A stretch of DNA of 64,000 nt from Micromonospora sp. R77 (GTDB taxonomy: Bacteria > Actinomycetota > Actinomycetes > Mycobacteriales > Micromonosporaceae): the NCBI RefSeq assembly GCF_022747945.1, contig NZ_JALDST010000001.1, forward strand, positions 4,960,001 to 5,024,000, written 5' to 3'. The position numbers and the translations under genes were made by a program. Below the pieces are notes generated by a model. The model ran no database searches. It worked only from the letters and a program-made list of their open reading frames with translations, and had not been told where the DNA came from. Shown here piece by piece: positions 17,221 through 24,925 of this stretch. Positions within the stretch are counted from its first letter, which is position 1. Each line of letters begins with the position of its first letter.

Positions 17221-18042
17221 ATGTCACTCACCCGGAACGCCGAAGCCACCGCCGCGCAGGCCGCGAACAGCAGGTGGCTGGAACTGTTGACCCGGGCCGG
17301 TTTCATCGGCTACGGGATCGTGCACCTTCTGTTCGCCTGGCTCGTGCTGCAGATCGCCTTCGGCAAGTCCGGCGAGGAGGGCAACCAGAACGGTGCGCTG
17401 CGCACCCTCGGCACCCAGCCGATGGGCAAGTTCCTGCTGGTCACGATCGCGATCGGGCTCTTCGCCATGGCCATCTGGCAGGCGTTCGAGGCGGCGATCG
17501 GGCACCGCGGGCTGCGCGACAAGGACCGGCTGTTCGAGCGGATCGCCTCGGTGGTCCGTACCGTCGTCTTCGTCTGGCTCGGCTGGACCGCGATCAAGGT
17601 CTTCCAGGAGGCCAGCTCCAACGCCGCCGACAAGCAGGAGGCGCTGTCGGAGAAGCTGATGGCCTCCACCGGTGGCCGCTGGCTGGTGGGGATCGCCGGG
17701 CTGGTGCTCGCCATCGTCGGCATCGGCATGGTGATCTACGGGCTGAAGAAGAAGTTCGAGCGGAACCTCAAGATCGGTGAGATGAGCCCGAAGACCCGTA
17801 CCCTGGCCCGCCGCCTGGGCATGGCCGGCTACGCGGCCCGGGGCACCGTCTTCGCCGTCGCCGGCGTCCTGATCATCGTGGCCGCGGTGAAGTACGACCC
17901 GGAGAAGGCCCGTGGCCTGGACGCCGCCCTGCGCACCATGCGCGACCAGCCGTGGGGTCCGGTGATCCTGGCGCTGATGGCGCTCGGTATCGCCGCCTTC
18001 GGCGTCTACTGCTTCCTCCAGTCCCGGTACCGTCGGGTCTGA
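17221..18042 (+). CDS. DUF1206 family membrane protein
   Basis: A 273-residue integral membrane protein built from three related two-helix units, each starting with a loop like LTRAGFIGYGIVHLLFA, FERIASVVRTVVFVWLGWTA or RRLGMAGYAARGTVFAVAG. This internal triplication and the GYxxxG-type pattern are typical of DUF1206 proteins of actinobacteria. Biochemical function is not known. The ATG at 17221 follows CCGGAG. The next gene (mscS-like) starts 72 bases after the stop on the same strand, so the two may be co-transcribed. Confidence 0.85.
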   Translation: MSLTRNAEATAAQAANSRWLELLTRAGFIGYGIVHLLFAWLVLQIAFGKSGEEGNQNGALRTLGTQPMGKFLLVTIAIGLFAMAIWQAFEAAIGHRGLRDKDRLFERIASVVRTVVFVWLGWTAIKVFQEASSNAADKQEALSEKLMASTGGRWLVGIAGLVLAIVGIGMVIYGLKKKFERNLKIGEMSPKTRTLARRLGMAGYAARGTVFAVAGVLIIVAAVKYDPEKARGLDAALRTMRDQPWGPVILALMALGIAAFGVYCFLQSRYRRV

Positions 18043-18113
18043 CCTGGTCGATATCCGGTCCGCCGGGCACCATGGGCACCTGCCCGATCGCCCGGCCGGA
18101 GGGAGAAGGACCT

Positions 18114-19310
18114 GTGCGGAGCTACCTCGTGACGATCGTCGCCGCGCTCGCCGCGGCGGCGATCGCGCTGTTGCTGGTCGAGGTGGTGCACCGGGTGACC
18201 CGCCGGCTGGGGCGGCGTTCCCTGCTGATGACCGAGCTCACCGAGCACTCGCACCGGCCCTTCCAGGTGGCCGGCACCGTGCTCGCCGTGCAGCTCGCCG
18301 TCCGCTTCACCACCCTCTACGCGGTGGGCAGCCCGTGGCGGCAGGCCGTCCTGCACGTCCTGGTGATCGCCCTGATCGCCGCCGCCGCCTGGCTGGTCGC
18401 CTCGCTGCTGGTGGTGATCGAGGACACCGCGCTGGCGAAGTTCCGGGTGGACGTGCCGAACAACCGCCATGCCCGCCGGGTACGCACCCAGGTGGTGCTG
18501 CTGCGCCGGCTGACCATCGCGGTGATCGTGGTGCTCGCCGTCGGCGTGACGCTGATGACCTTCCCCGCCGTACGCGGTATCGGGGCCGGGGTGCTGACCA
18601 GTGCCGGTGTGGTCGGTGTGGTGGCCGCCCTCGCCGCGCAGAGCCTCCTCGGCAACGTCTTCGCCGGCCTCCAGCTCGCCTTCAGCGACGCGGTACGCCT
18701 CGACGACGTGGTCGTGGTCGAGGGGGAGTGGGGCCGGATCGAGGAGCTGACGCTCAGCTACGTGGTGGTGCAGATCTGGGACGACCGCCGGCTGATCCTG
18801 CCCACTTCGTACTTCACCAGCAAGCCGTTCGAGAACTGGACCCGGACCGAGGCGGCGGTGCTGGGCACCGCCGTGTTCGACGTCGACTGGGCGCTGCCGG
18901 TGCAGGCGATGCGGGAGGAGCTGCGCCGGCTGGTCGAGTCCAGCGACCTGTGGGACGGCCGGGTCTGCGTCCTGCAGGTGGTCGACGCCACCGGCGGCAT
19001 GATCCAGGTGCGGGCGCTGGTCAGCGCCGCCGACGCCGGCAGCCTCTGGGACCTGCGCTGCCTGGTCCGCGAGCACCTGGTGGCCTGGGTACGCGACCAC
19101 CGGCCCACCGCCATGCCCCGGGTGCGGGCCGAGGTCGGCGACGCGACCGGCGCCCTGCCCTGGCAGGCGGTGCAGCCCCGCCGGCCGGTCCGGCGGCTGC
19201 CCGACACCGACGTGCCGGACGACGCCCGGGTCTTCGGCGGCAGCGACGACGGCGAGGCCCGCAGCGAGGCGTTCGTCGGCCGGGAGGAAGCCGCCGACTC
19301 CCGCCGCTGA
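18114..19310 (+). CDS. Mechanosensitive ion channel (MscS family)
   Basis: The 398-residue protein has several N-terminal membrane spans. The MscS pore helix GVVGVVAALAAQSLLGNVFA is followed by the beta domain (DVVVVEGEWGRIEELTLSYV, LPTSYFTSKPFENWTR). MscS channels open on membrane tension to release solutes during hypo-osmotic shock. The last ~60 residues are a charged, probably disordered tail. GTG 18114 has a good upstream site (GGAGGGAGAAGGA). A strong hairpin terminator follows. Confidence 0.9.
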   Translation: MRSYLVTIVAALAAAAIALLLVEVVHRVTRRLGRRSLLMTELTEHSHRPFQVAGTVLAVQLAVRFTTLYAVGSPWRQAVLHVLVIALIAAAAWLVASLLVVIEDTALAKFRVDVPNNRHARRVRTQVVLLRRLTIAVIVVLAVGVTLMTFPAVRGIGAGVLTSAGVVGVVAALAAQSLLGNVFAGLQLAFSDAVRLDDVVVVEGEWGRIEELTLSYVVVQIWDDRRLILPTSYFTSKPFENWTRTEAAVLGTAVFDVDWALPVQAMREELRRLVESSDLWDGRVCVLQVVDATGGMIQVRALVSAADAGSLWDLRCLVREHLVAWVRDHRPTAMPRVRAEVGDATGALPWQAVQPRRPVRRLPDTDVPDDARVFGGSDDGEARSEAFVGREEAADSRR

Positions 19311-19322
19311 CAAGCAGCCCAC

Positions 19323-19358
19323 CACGGAACCCCCGGCCGTCCCGCCGGGGGTTCCGTG
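19323..19358 (+). terminator. Strong hairpin terminator after the MscS gene
   Basis: CACGGAACCCCCGGC and GCCGGGGGTTCCGTG form a perfect 15-bp stem with a 6-base loop, 12 bases after the stop codon. The rest of the 304-base gap (19359-19614) shows no gene. It ends with the ribosome-binding site AAAGGAGG of the next operon. Confidence 0.75.
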
Positions 19359-19614
19359 CGTCGCGCGTGACCTCGCCGGCACCGTACCCGTTGCACCTGC
19401 CGGACGCCGGTCGGTGCGGGTCCGGTCGCCCCTGGCGGTGAGATCTGCCCCGCCGGGGTTTGGTCCGCCGCTTCCGGGGGACCTGCTGCGCACGCCCTGG
19501 CTCCGGCCCGCGCCGGACGGCGGGCGGCGCGACCGGGTGGACCGGCCGCTCCGCGCAGGATTGACGGGTGGCGACTCCGGGCATACAGCGCGGTGATGAT
19601 GAAAGGAGGACAGC

Positions 19615-20049
19615 ATGGCTGACGTCGCGAGTCGCAGCACGTCCCGGACCGGGAGCGAGCCGTCCACCGCCGAGTTGGTGCAGCGGGCCACCGAGCAGGT
19701 CTCCCGCCTGGTGCGGGACGAGCTGGCGCTGGCCCGGGCGGAGCTGACCGAGAAGGGCAAGCACGCCGGGATCGGAATCGGTCTCTTCGGCGGCGGCGGG
19801 GTGATGGCGCTCTACGGGGCCGGCGCCCTGGTCGCCACGGTGATCCTGCTGCTGGCGCTGATCATGCCGGCCTGGTTGGCCGCCCTGATCGTGGCGGTGG
19901 TGCTCTTCGTGCTCGCCGGAATCCTGGCCCTGGTCGGCAAGAAGCAGGTCAGCCGTGCGGTCCCACCGGTGCCGGAGGCGGCGGTCCGCAGCGTCCGGGC
20001 GGACGTGGACACCGTCACCGCCGCGGTGAAGGACGGGAGGCGGGCATGA
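19615..20049 (+). CDS. DUF1469 / 'phage holin family' membrane protein
   Basis: A 144-residue actinobacterial PF07332-type protein. An amphipathic N-terminal helix (VQRATEQVSRLVRDELALAR) precedes two strong membrane segments: GGGGVMALYGAGALVATVILL and PAWLAALIVAVVLFVLAGIL. Despite the family name nothing phage-like surrounds it. It heads a three-gene overlapping operon with DUF3618 and DUF4235 proteins. ATG 19615 has AAAGGAGG upstream. The likely role is in the membrane or envelope, perhaps stress related; this is inferred from context only. Confidence 0.85.
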   Translation: MADVASRSTSRTGSEPSTAELVQRATEQVSRLVRDELALARAELTEKGKHAGIGIGLFGGGGVMALYGAGALVATVILLLALIMPAWLAALIVAVVLFVLAGILALVGKKQVSRAVPPVPEAAVRSVRADVDTVTAAVKDGRRA

Positions 20050-20420
20050 CGGGCAACGGGACCGGCGACCGGGAGGCGCTCCGCGAGGAGATCCGGCGTA
20101 CCCGGGTGGAGTTGGGTGAGACGGTGGAGCTGCTGGCGGCCAAGGCCGACGTCAAGGCCCGGCTGAAGGACTCCGCCGAGCAGGCGAAGGAGCGGATGCG
20201 CGAGCAGGCCGCCCAGACCGTGGCCCGGATGCGTGGGCAGGCCGCGCAGAAGGCGGTCGAGCTCCGCGGGCAGGCCGCCGAGAAGGCCCGGGTCGCCCGG
20301 GATCAGGCGTACGAGACTCAGGTGGCGGTCCGGCGCAACCCGGTGCCGTGGGCGACGGTCGCGGCCGGCGCGCTGGCGACCGTGGTGGTGCTGCTGATCG
20401 TCCGGGGGAGGCGCAGGTGA
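20046..20420 (+). CDS. DUF3618 coiled-coil membrane protein
   Basis: The 124-residue protein starts with the DUF3618 signature (REEIRRTRVELGETVELLAAK). A long charged helix follows with an approximately 11-residue repeat around the core RMREQAAQ, RMRGQAAQ, ELRGQAAE and RVARDQAY. One C-terminal membrane segment ends in a basic tail. This architecture suggests a membrane-anchored cytoplasmic coiled coil. ATG 20046 overlaps the preceding stop (ATGA), and its stop overlaps the next start (GTGA). Confidence 0.88.
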   Translation: MTGNGTGDREALREEIRRTRVELGETVELLAAKADVKARLKDSAEQAKERMREQAAQTVARMRGQAAQKAVELRGQAAEKARVARDQAYETQVAVRRNPVPWATVAAGALATVVVLLIVRGRRR

Positions 20421-20689
20421 GCAAGGCAATCGGCAGGGCCGCCTACAAGCCGGTCGGGGTGCTGCTCGGGCTGGCCGCCGGTACGGTCGCCGGGGCGATC
20501 TTCCGGCAGGTCTGGAAGGTCACGGCCGGCGACGGCGAGGCGCCCAGCGCCACCGACGAGGACCGCGGCTGGGGCGAGATCCTGGCCGCCGCGGCGTTGC
20601 AGGGCGCGATCTTCGCGGTCGTCCGGGCCGCCGTGGACCGGGGCGGGGCCGTCGGCGTACGCCGGATGACCGGCCGCTGGCCCGACTGA
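20417..20689 (+). CDS. DUF4235 membrane protein
   Basis: A 90-residue protein with two hydrophobic segments (PVGVLLGLAAGTVAGAIF and ILAAAALQGAIFAVVRAAVD) and the conserved FRQVWKVTAGD connecting loop typical of DUF4235. GTG 20417 overlaps the DUF3618 stop, so translation is coupled. It is the last gene of the operon; a hairpin terminator follows within 15 bases. Function unknown. Confidence 0.85.
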   Translation: MSKAIGRAAYKPVGVLLGLAAGTVAGAIFRQVWKVTAGDGEAPSATDEDRGWGEILAAAALQGAIFAVVRAAVDRGGAVGVRRMTGRWPD

Positions 20690-20703
20690 TCCCAGGTCGC
20701 GCG

Positions 20704-20734
20704 GGCCCCTTTCCCACCTCGTGGGGAAGGGGCC
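20704..20734 (+). terminator. Hairpin terminator
   Basis: GGCCCCTTTCCCAC pairs with GTGGGGAAGGGGCC (one mismatch position) around a 3-base loop, followed by TTTC. It ends the DUF1469-DUF3618-DUF4235 operon. Confidence 0.7.
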
Positions 20735-20809
20735 TTTCGCATGCTTCCGCCGGCCCGCGCAGTGGATCTCACGCATCCGTCAGGTCACATGTCGGAGAAA
20801 TTCGTCCGG

Positions 20810-20976
20810 TACTCTGTGCAGAGTTTTCGCTACGTGGTTTGCTGTTCCACGCTGTTGCGAGACGGCGTGGGTTGAGAGAAGTCTCCTTGACCGGGGGCCG
20901 CCTCAGGCACCGCTGCTCGAAAACGGCCAATCGGCCGCACGGCGTGCTCGGCCGCCAGTTTTAGAAGGAGATACAC
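20810..20976 (+). promoter_or_regulatory. Promoter and long structured 5' leader of the cold-shock gene
   Basis: TACTCT at 20810-20815 is a plausible -10 box, giving a leader of ~150 bases. Within it, CCAC at 20847-20850 can pair with GTGG at 20834-20837. Alternatively CCACGC at 20847-20852 can pair with GCGTGG at 20865-20870, so the two hairpins are mutually exclusive. A CGGCCG-based hairpin lies at ~20931-20956. The leader ends in AT-rich TTTTAGAAGGAGATA, a very strong ribosome-binding site seven bases before the ATG. Confidence 0.5.
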
Positions 20977-21180
20977 ATGGCGCAGGGAACCGTGAAGTGG
21001 TTCAACGCAGACAAGGGCTTCGGCTTCATCACCGTCGACGGCGGGGGTGCTGACGTGTTCGTCCACTTCTCGGCCATCCAGACCAGCGGCTACCGCACGC
21101 TGGAGGAGAACCAGCGGGTGGAGTTCGAGATCGCCCAGGGTCAGAAGGGTCCGCAGGCCGAGCAGGTCCGCCCCATCTGA
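20977..21180 (+). CDS. Cold-shock protein (CspA family)
   Basis: A 67-residue OB-fold protein carrying both RNA-binding motifs, KGFGFI (RNP1) and VFVHFS (RNP2), in the standard order and length. Such proteins melt RNA secondary structure and act as antiterminators or chaperones. The long structured leader and strong ribosome-binding site are typical of highly expressed csp genes. A hairpin terminator follows ~50 bases after the stop. Confidence 0.97.
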   Translation: MAQGTVKWFNADKGFGFITVDGGGADVFVHFSAIQTSGYRTLEENQRVEFEIAQGQKGPQAEQVRPI

Positions 21181-21232
21181 GCAGTGCCGGCCGCGCGTCG
21201 GCCGGTGCGATCCGGTCACCCGGATCGAAGCG

Positions 21233-21265
21233 AAGCCCCGCAACCCGTACCGGGTGGCGGGGCTT
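21233..21265 (+). terminator. Hairpin terminator of the cold-shock gene
   Basis: AAGCCCCGC and GCGGGGCTT form a 9-bp outer stem. ACCCG and CGGGT extend it inside. TTCC follows. It lies between convergent genes. Confidence 0.7.
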
Positions 21266-21285
21266 TCCGCGTCTCGCGTCGTGCG

Positions 21286-21483
21286 TCAGGGACGGGGTCG
21301 GCGGGCCCGCATGCCGTACCAGAGCGCGCCGAGTCCGATGAGGACCAGCAGCGCGCCGAGCACGGCCCAGACCCGCTGGTCGGTCATCACGCTGCCGCCG
21401 GCATAGCCGAGCCCCTGCACCGTCCACACCGCACCGGTCACCACGGCCAGCAGGCCGAGCGTGAGCGGGAGCCAGCCCCTCAT
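21286..21483 (-). CDS. Small two-span membrane protein
   Basis: A 65-residue protein with two hydrophobic helices (WLPLTLGLLAVVTGAVWTVQG and WAVLGALLVLIGLGALWYG) and a basic C-terminus. ATG 21483 follows AAAGGGAAA. It resembles short actinobacterial membrane proteins of unknown function. No partner gene is evident. Confidence 0.7.
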   Translation of the reverse strand: MRGWLPLTLGLLAVVTGAVWTVQGLGYAGGSVMTDQRVWAVLGALLVLIGLGALWYGMRARRPRP

Positions 21484-21562
21484 CCGTTTCCCTTTCGACG
21501 ACTGTCTCCAGCATGCCGGCCGGCGCGCGCCGGCCGGGACGCCGCGCCGGTGGCGAGCGGCG

Positions 21563-22546
21563 TCACCACCGGTCGTGCACCTGCGGGCGGATCAGCTCGT
21601 CGTAGGTGGCCCGGACGGCGGCCAGTTCCGCCTCGCCCAGCGGCGGCAGGTCGGCCGCGGCGGCGTTGCGCCGGGCCTGCTCGGCGTCGCGGGCGCCGGG
21701 GATGACCACGGTGACGCCGGGCTGGTCGAGGATCCAGCGGAGCGCGAACTGGGCCATCGTCCGGTCGGTGCCGACCAGCGGGGCGAGCCGGCGCACGGCG
21801 GTCAGCCCGAGGTCGTAGTCCACGCCGGAGAAGGTCTCCCCGACGTCGAAGGACTCGCCGTGCCGGTTGAAGTTCCGGTGGTCGTCGGCGGGGAAGGTGG
21901 TGTGTTCGTCGTACCGGCCGGAGAGCAGGCCGCTGGCGAGCGGCACCCGGGCGATGATGCCCACCCCGGCCGCGGTGGCGGCGGGCAGCACCCGTTCCAG
22001 GGGCTTGTGCCGGACCGCGTTGAGGATGATCTGCACGCTGGCCACGCCGGGGCGGGCGATGGCGGTGAGCGCCTGGTCGCAGGTCTCCACGCTGACGCCG
22101 TACCCGGCGATCCGCTTCTCGGCGACCAGCGTGTCCAGGGCGTCGAAGGCCCGGTCGTCGGTGAAGACCGCGCTGGGCGGGCAGTGCAGCTGGACCAGGT
22201 CGAGGGTGTCGACACCGAGGTTGGCCCGGGACCGGTCGGTCCAGGCCCGGAAGTTGTCCAGGTGGTATTCCTCGGGCCGCTGCTCGACCCGGCGGCCCAT
22301 CTTGGTGGCCACGGTCAGCCCGTGCCCGGGGTGTTCCCGCAGGAACCGGCCGATCAGCTGTTCGCTGCGGCCGTCGCCGTAGACGTCGGCGGTGTCGAGG
22401 AAGGTGACCCCGGCGTCCACGGCGGCGGCGAGGACGGCCATCGCCGCGTCCTCGCTGACCTGGCCCCAGTCGGCGCCGAGTTGCCAGGCGCCGAGGCCGA
22501 CGATGCCGACGTGCCGGCCGAGCCGGTCGAAGCTGCGCTGTTCCAT
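21563..22546 (-). CDS. Aldo/keto reductase
   Basis: A 327-residue NADPH-dependent AKR barrel. Catalytic tetrad elements are Asp and Tyr in LDTADVYGDG, Lys in VATKMG and His in LVQLHCPP. The C-terminal cofactor loop VTVVIPGARDAEQ is present. It resembles YghZ/IolS-like oxidoreductases acting on aldehydes or sugars. Transcribed alone, divergent from tam. Confidence 0.88.
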   Translation of the reverse strand: MEQRSFDRLGRHVGIVGLGAWQLGADWGQVSEDAAMAVLAAAVDAGVTFLDTADVYGDGRSEQLIGRFLREHPGHGLTVATKMGRRVEQRPEEYHLDNFRAWTDRSRANLGVDTLDLVQLHCPPSAVFTDDRAFDALDTLVAEKRIAGYGVSVETCDQALTAIARPGVASVQIILNAVRHKPLERVLPAATAAGVGIIARVPLASGLLSGRYDEHTTFPADDHRNFNRHGESFDVGETFSGVDYDLGLTAVRRLAPLVGTDRTMAQFALRWILDQPGVTVVIPGARDAEQARRNAAAADLPPLGEAELAAVRATYDELIRPQVHDRW

Positions 22547-22632
22547 CCCACCGAGCCTAGTGAGGTGCTTGCCGGTCCGCGCGGCGGGCCGTAGGGTCGC
22601 AACAAGACGGACGTACGGTTTGGGAGGCTGTC

Positions 22633-23427
22633 ATGTGGGATCCCGGCACCTATCTGCGCTACGCCGACGAACGGTCCCGCCCCTTCCACGACCTGGTCGC
22701 CCGGATCCCCGCCGACGCGCCCCGCGCCGTGGTCGACCTCGGCTGCGGGCCCGGCACCCTCACCGCCACCCTGGCCGACCGCTGGCCGGCGAGCCGGATC
22801 GCCGGCCTCGACTCCTCGCCGGAGATGATCGGCGAGGCCGCGGCGCTGGCCGCCGGAGTGGACTTCGCCGTGGGCGACGTCCGCGCCTGGCGACCCGGGC
22901 CGGACGTCGACGTGGTGGTGGCCAACGCGGTCCTCCAGTGGGTCCCCGAGCACCGTGAGCTGCTCACCCGCTGGGCCGCCGAGCTGCCGGCCGGGGCCTG
23001 GCTCGCGTTTCAGGTGCCGGGGAACTTCGCCGCCGCGTCGCACCGGGCCCTGCGCGAGGTCGCCGGCCGGCCACGCTGGCGCGGCACCGTCGCCCCGCTG
23101 CTGCGGGCGGAACCGGTCGACGACCCGGCCGACTACGCGGCGCTGCTGGTCGGTGCCGGCTGCGCCGTCGACGCCTGGGAGACTACCTACGTGCACCTGC
23201 TCCCGGCCGCCGCCGACGCGGATCACCCGGTGCTGAGCTGGATGGAGGGGACGGCGCTGCGCCCGGTGCGCGCCGCGCTGGACGCCGCCGGCTGGGCCGA
23301 CTTCCGCACCGAGCTGGGGGTACGCCTCGCGCAGGCGTACCCGGTGCGGCAGGGTCAGGTGTACTTCCCGTTCCGCCGGATCTTCGTGGTGGCCCGCACC
23401 GGCACCCGCGCAGAGGAGAACCTGTGA
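22633..23427 (+). CDS. tam: Trans-aconitate 2-methyltransferase
   Basis: A 264-residue SAM-dependent methyltransferase. Motif I is VVDLGCGPGTLT and motif II lies in VVVANAVLQWVPEH. The N-terminal MWDPGTYLRYADERSRPF is characteristic of Tam, which methylates trans-aconitate, an inhibitor of the TCA cycle. GGGAGG precedes the ATG. The stop overlaps the GTG start of the deaminase gene. Confidence 0.88.
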   Translation: MWDPGTYLRYADERSRPFHDLVARIPADAPRAVVDLGCGPGTLTATLADRWPASRIAGLDSSPEMIGEAAALAAGVDFAVGDVRAWRPGPDVDVVVANAVLQWVPEHRELLTRWAAELPAGAWLAFQVPGNFAAASHRALREVAGRPRWRGTVAPLLRAEPVDDPADYAALLVGAGCAVDAWETTYVHLLPAAADADHPVLSWMEGTALRPVRAALDAAGWADFRTELGVRLAQAYPVRQGQVYFPFRRIFVVARTGTRAEENL

Positions 23428-24449
23428 CCGACCTGCCCACCTTCATCGCCGGACTGCCCAAGGTGGAGCTGCACGTGCACCACGTCGGCTCCGCGTCGCC
23501 CCGGATCGTCTCCGAGCTGGCCGCCCGGCACGAGGGGCGCAGCCCCGTCCCCGCCGACCCGGACGCGCTCGCCGACTACTTCGCATTCCGCGACTTCGCC
23601 CACTTCATCGAGGTCTACCTCAGCGTGGTCGACCTGATCCGCGACCCCGAGGACGTCTGGATCCTCACCCACGAGGTGGCCCGGGAGCTGGCCCGCCAGC
23701 AGGTCCGGTACGCGGAACTCACCGTCACCCCGTACTCGCACGTGCACCGGGGCATCCCCGCCCCGGCGTTCTGCGAGGCGATCGAGGACGCCCGCAAGCG
23801 GGCCGAGGCCGACTTCGGCATCGCGCTGCGCTGGTGCTTCGACATCCCCGGTGAGGCCGGCCTGCCCGCCGCCGAGCAGACCCTGCGGATCGCGCTGGAC
23901 GAGCGGCCCGACGGGCTGATCAGCTTCGGCCTCGGCGGCCCGGAGATCGGGGTGCCCCGGCCGCAGTTCACGCCGTACTTCGACCAGGCCCGGGCGGCCG
24001 GGCTGCGCTCGGCCCCGCACGCCGGGGAGACCACCGGCCCGCAGACCGTCTGGGACGCGCTGCGCGACCTCGGTGCCGAACGGATCGGGCACGGCATCTC
24101 CGCCGCGCAGGACCCGGAGCTGCTGGCCCACCTGGCCGAGCGGCGGATCGCCCTGGAGGTGTGCCCCACCTCCAACGTCCGCACCCGGGCGGTCGCCACC
24201 ATCGAGGAGCACCCGCTGCCCCGGCTGGTCGAGGCCGGCGTGCTGGTCACCATCAACAGCGACGACCCGCCGATGTTCGGCACCACCCTCAACGACGAGT
24301 ACGCCGTCGCCGCCCGGCTGCTCGGCCTCGGTCCGGACGGTCTGGCCGCCCTGGCCCGTGACGCGGTGACCGCCTCGTTCCTGGAGCCGGCGGAGAAGAC
24401 GCGGATCAGCGCCGAGATCGACGCCTACCTGGCGGCCGCGACCCGCTGA
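23424..24449 (+). CDS. Adenosine deaminase family protein
   Basis: A 341-residue metal-dependent deaminase. Zinc ligands and catalytic residues are visible: HVHHVGS at the N-terminus, HAGE (H and proton-shuttle E), RIGHG, and the aspartates in NSDDPPMF. The sequence between the second His and Gly departs from the usual HLHLEG. This places it in an actinobacterial subgroup that could be adenosine deaminase or 6-aminodeoxyfutalosine deaminase; sequence alone does not decide. GTG 23424 overlaps the tam stop. Confidence 0.85.
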   Translation: MTDLPTFIAGLPKVELHVHHVGSASPRIVSELAARHEGRSPVPADPDALADYFAFRDFAHFIEVYLSVVDLIRDPEDVWILTHEVARELARQQVRYAELTVTPYSHVHRGIPAPAFCEAIEDARKRAEADFGIALRWCFDIPGEAGLPAAEQTLRIALDERPDGLISFGLGGPEIGVPRPQFTPYFDQARAAGLRSAPHAGETTGPQTVWDALRDLGAERIGHGISAAQDPELLAHLAERRIALEVCPTSNVRTRAVATIEEHPLPRLVEAGVLVTINSDDPPMFGTTLNDEYAVAARLLGLGPDGLAALARDAVTASFLEPAEKTRISAEIDAYLAAATR

Positions 24450-24693
24450 CCGGGCCGGCCGGCACCGGCCGCCGCGACAGCCGTGGCGGCCGGTGCCGGC
24501 GGTGGCGCATCAGTCCGAACCCGACGACCGCGCCCAGCGCGGTGGCCGCCGACAGCCGGGCGACCGAACCGTCGAGCGGCGGGCGGTCCGTCCCGTACGC
24601 CAGCACCGGGTCCTGCCACGCGGCGAGGGTGAGGGTTATCCCCAGCCCGATCACGGCGGCCCAGCGGAGCAGCCGGCTGACGGTCGGCGTCAT
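24406..24693 (-). CDS. Small membrane protein overlapping the deaminase 3' end
   Basis: About 95 residues. It starts MTPTVSRLLRWAAVIGLGI with one clear hydrophobic segment and a second weaker one (VARLSAATALGAVVGFGLM). A basic Pro/Arg tail follows, encoded across a strong hairpin and into the 3' end of the convergent deaminase gene. ATG 24693 with GAGGTGA upstream is preferred to GTG 24702. The N-terminal part looks real. The tail may reflect loss of the normal stop codon. Confidence 0.5.
   Translation of the reverse strand: MTPTVSRLLRWAAVIGLGITLTLAAWQDPVLAYGTDRPPLDGSVARLSAATALGAVVGFGLMRHRRHRPPRLSRRPVPAGPVSGSRPPGRRRSRR
24459..24501. terminator. Strong bidirectional hairpin after the deaminase gene
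   Basis: GCCGGCACCGGCCGCC and GGCGGCCGGTGCCGGC form a perfect 16-bp stem with an 11-base loop. It starts ten bases after the deaminase stop and lies inside the 3' part of the opposing small membrane gene. Confidence 0.7.
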
Positions 24694-24925
24694 CACGGTC
24701 ACCTCACGCCCGGGTGCGGGTCGACGGGGAGTGGCGCGCGGTGGGGGCGAGGTGTGGGGGGACCGCGACCCCCACCGCGCGCACGGCTCCGTCGGCCGAG
24801 GGTCTTGCGGGGCGTTCCGACCGACGGAACTGGTGGGTTCGTCCCTGATCCTGTCAGCACCGGCCGGCCGGACCGGCCCCGTTAATCCGGATCTAAGGAA
24901 GACTTGCGCCGGCGCACAGCCGTCC

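Noticed and set aside
19615..20049. Prophage holin
   Set aside because: The family name is historical; there are no phage genes nearby and the context is a chromosomal DUF3618/DUF4235 operon.
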